A stretch of DNA of 64,000 nt from the NCBI GenBank assembly GCA_964451305.1, contig CAYVHV010000001.1:1-64000 (forward strand). Direction: 5' to 3'. This DNA is from SHLQ01 sp964451305 (GTDB taxonomy: Bacteria > Actinomycetota > Acidimicrobiia > Acidimicrobiales > SHLQ01). The notes beneath the pieces were generated by a model. It was not told the DNA's origin, made no database searches, and was given only the letters and a program-made list of their open reading frames with translations. Of this stretch, positions 62,671 through 64,000 are shown piece by piece; positions within the stretch are counted from its first letter, which is position 1; every line of letters begins with the position of its first letter. Position numbers and translations under genes: made by a program.

Positions 62671-63171
62671 GCTCCCGAGACCTCACAGAAATCCCAGTGG
62701 GGTACCTGTGACATCCGACTCGATCAGACTCTGAGGGGACCGCGTGGCGTGATGACGTAAACGCGGCCAGCGGACGCCAATATCGCGCGGTGTGTTGTTC
62801 GAATCACACGCAACGTCGTCATCCTGCGCAAACGTGATCACAAACAAACATGCAAACGCACAAAGTGTGTCGATTTACATGACCGCTTTCCTTTAAAGCT
62901 TGAACGTTCGTGCACTTTGGAGCGCGGTTTCCAAGAATTCGGCTGGAAGGGGCTTGACGGCCGGTGTGTGCTGGTGTTTGGATACTCTCCCCACCCACGG
63001 GAAAGTCTCCTGGTTTTGGCGGCTTCGAGGCCTCGTGGATCACGTGGCGAAAATCGGGAACTAGTATCCCATAAATTGATGTCTGGCGGAGATACGATAA
63101 TTGATATATGCGATGTCGAAATAACTAAGTAAGTCGTTTGGCCAAGCGGGTGGCCCAAGAGCGCGGCAGAC

Positions 63172-63263
63172 GAGTTGGCGTGCGAACCCAACCTCTCAAT
63201 CGACAACTCAGCCGTGTACAGCCGGGCCCGATGCGAGTTCCAGCCCCCGCATCGGGCCCGCAC
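63172..63263 (+). repeat. Extragenic 92-bp repeat, copy 1
   Basis: Nearly the same sequence recurs 376 bases downstream. It starts near GAGTTGGCGTGCGAACCC, passes through CTCAATCG and GTGTACAGC, and ends in a strong hairpin: CGGGCCCGATGC (63223-63234) with GCATCGGGCCCG (63249-63260), a perfect 12-bp stem with a 14-base loop. Confidence 0.8.
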
Positions 63264-63446
63264 GATCTCCCCGTCACTCAAGTGGTTGAGTCAGGCGGGC
63301 TCCCGTCGCACACGTCCGCTGCAACTCCGTAATATTACGCGCGAATCCGTGCGGAAGAAGTAGCAAATACGCAATCGCTGTGCGAAAAAGCGCGAAAACC
63401 GGTTGATCTTCGTTGCACTTTCTGGTTTGATGCTGTGTACCGAATT

Positions 63447-63464
63447 GATGAAAGCGCTTTCATC
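63447..63464. promoter_or_regulatory. Perfect 18-bp LacI-family-type palindrome
   Basis: GATGAAAGCGCTTTCATC is a perfect 18-bp palindrome whose core TGAAAGCGCTTTCA has the central CG and spacing of LacI/GalR-family operators and cre-type sites. No LacI-family gene is in the window and no gene is clearly placed behind it. Confidence 0.6.
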
Positions 63465-63547
63465 ACCACCATGTCGTTGGCGTACTGCAACGACAAGAGT
63501 ACGAGAACACGGTCGAGGGCCGGGCAACCGGTCGAGATCACGGCGAA

Positions 63548-63639
63548 GAGTGGGCGAGCGAACCCAACCTCTCAATCGTCAACTTAGCCGTGTACAGCCG
63601 GGCCCGATGTATGTTCCAGCCTTCGCATCGGGCCCGCAC
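63548..63639 (+). repeat. Extragenic 92-bp repeat, copy 2
   Basis: Second copy, offset exactly 376 bases and differing at about ten positions. The hairpin is kept: CGGGCCCGATG (63599-63609) with CATCGGGCCCG (63626-63636). It ends 19 bases before the helicase stop on the opposite strand, so it might also serve as a terminator there. Confidence 0.8.
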
Positions 63640-63658
63640 TCTCGCCCTTCAGCGCTGG

Positions 63659-64000
63659 CTACTCTCCGTCTCGAATAACGTTCAGGAACGAGATCGCGTC
63701 GTCTCTGCTCTTGGTCCGCTTCAGCGGGGGAAGGGCCTTGATGAGATCCCAGCGGTAGCTCTTCGACGTGGCGAGCCGGCTATCGAGTACGGCGACGACC
63801 CCGCTGTCGTTGGCAGAACGGATCAAGCGCCCGGCGCCCTGGGCAAGAAGCATCGACGCCCGCGGAAGGTCGATCTCTCTGAAGGCTGCCGCCCCGATCG
63901 AATCACGGCGGGCGCTGAGCAGCGGATCGTCAGGCCGCGGAAACGGCAAGCGATCAATGATGACGCAGCTCAACGCTGGACCCGGAATATCAACACCCTG
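63659..64000 (-). CDS. DinG-type ATP-dependent DNA helicase (C-terminal part; runs off the window)
   Basis: The last 113 codons of a superfamily 2 (XPD/DinG) helicase, open to the window edge. GVDIPGPALSCVIIDRLPFPRP and AQGAGRLIRSANDSGVVAVLDSR are the family's final motifs (V-VI), with the QGAGRLIR arginine-finger segment. It ends with SFLNVIRDGE. The start and ATPase domain lie outside the window. Confidence 0.92.
   Translation of the reverse strand, partial: QGVDIPGPALSCVIIDRLPFPRPDDPLLSARRDSIGAAAFREIDLPRASMLLAQGAGRLIRSANDSGVVAVLDSRLATSKSYRWDLIKALPPLKRTKSRDDAISFLNVIRDGE

Larger units (their letters stand above)
62671..63658. other. 988-base intergenic region without a clear gene
   Basis: Between the ABC permease and the helicase gene on the opposite strand I see no convincing protein gene; several short frames exist but none has a ribosome site plus family support. 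It holds two copies of a 92-bp hairpin repeat, a LacI-type palindrome, an ACTCAA-GTGG-TTGAGT hairpin (63276-63291) and an A/T-rich stretch at 63060-63130 that stands out from the GC-rich surroundings. Confidence 0.6.

Noticed and set aside
62760..62830. tRNA-like GTTCGAATC segment
   Set aside because: The bases around it cannot form a 5-bp T stem with a 7-base loop, and no acceptor or anticodon arm can be drawn.
62819..63332. Short frames of 64-147 codons in the intergenic region
   Set aside because: They cross the hairpin repeats, lack ribosome sites and show no domain; kept only as a caveat in the repeat finding.

Overview
The window reads as chromosomal DNA of a high-GC actinobacterium, most likely class Acidimicrobiia. 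This is inferred from the class II DAHP synthase, a BldD-type regulator, a monoderm-style Tad pilus locus without secretin, Tat lipoproteins, and the order comEA-comEC-(insert)-holA-rpsT-lepA-hrcA-dnaJ-rsmE. It was not checked by database search. One 100-base run of N at 31804-31903 is an assembly gap.

Layout: 162-7281 holds envelope and secreted proteins (a beta-propeller protein, a thioredoxin-fold lipoprotein, a 1024-residue membrane protein, an Ig-like repeat protein). 7349-14140 is one tightly coupled operon: a GT2-GT4 fusion glycosyltransferase, two STAS proteins, a polysaccharide flippase, a soluble hybrid histidine kinase with HPt, an H-NOX haem/nitric-oxide sensor, and a second kinase whose phospho-acceptor His is Arg. 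A convergent OmpR-type response regulator follows. Three transcription units in this part are preceded by CTTGAG repeats spaced exactly 11 bp, the layout expected for an OmpR-type regulator. I read this as a nitric-oxide-linked surface-polysaccharide system, and it is the best candidate for something undescribed here.

14903-29788 carries MoxR/VWA, a free-standing GyrB-like TOPRIM protein, DAHP synthase, a sigma factor, nadD-LCP-like-rsfS, tRNA-Ala(GGC), two phosphotransferases, a CnoX-like thioredoxin and comEA/comEC. The distal two thirds of comEC is extremely G+T-rich on the + strand. The + strand changes from G/T-rich to C/A-rich near 30 kb, which may mark the replication terminus.

29789-34749 is an accessory insert between comEC and holA: small proteins, a frameshifted RTX relic, and a Tat-exported DUF1800/DUF1501 pair with a Thr/Pro-repeat stalk. 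35077-43528 is housekeeping (holA, K+ channel-like protein, rpsT, lepA, hrcA, dnaJ, rsmE) plus a methyltransferase gene with its core deleted. 43687-44232 encodes a BldD homologue that keeps the c-di-GMP-binding residues.

44475-51981 (- strand) is a complete Tad pilus operon, divergent from an excisionase-type HTH regulator, with 10-bp-phased repeats between them. 53098-56963 has an orphan sugar-binding lipoprotein and a GGDEF-EAL protein with both motifs intact. 57071-60756 is phoH-ybeY-corC-era, followed by an ABC-2 exporter. A 1-kb intergenic region then holds two copies of a 92-bp hairpin repeat and a perfect LacI-type palindrome. The window ends inside a DinG-type helicase gene.
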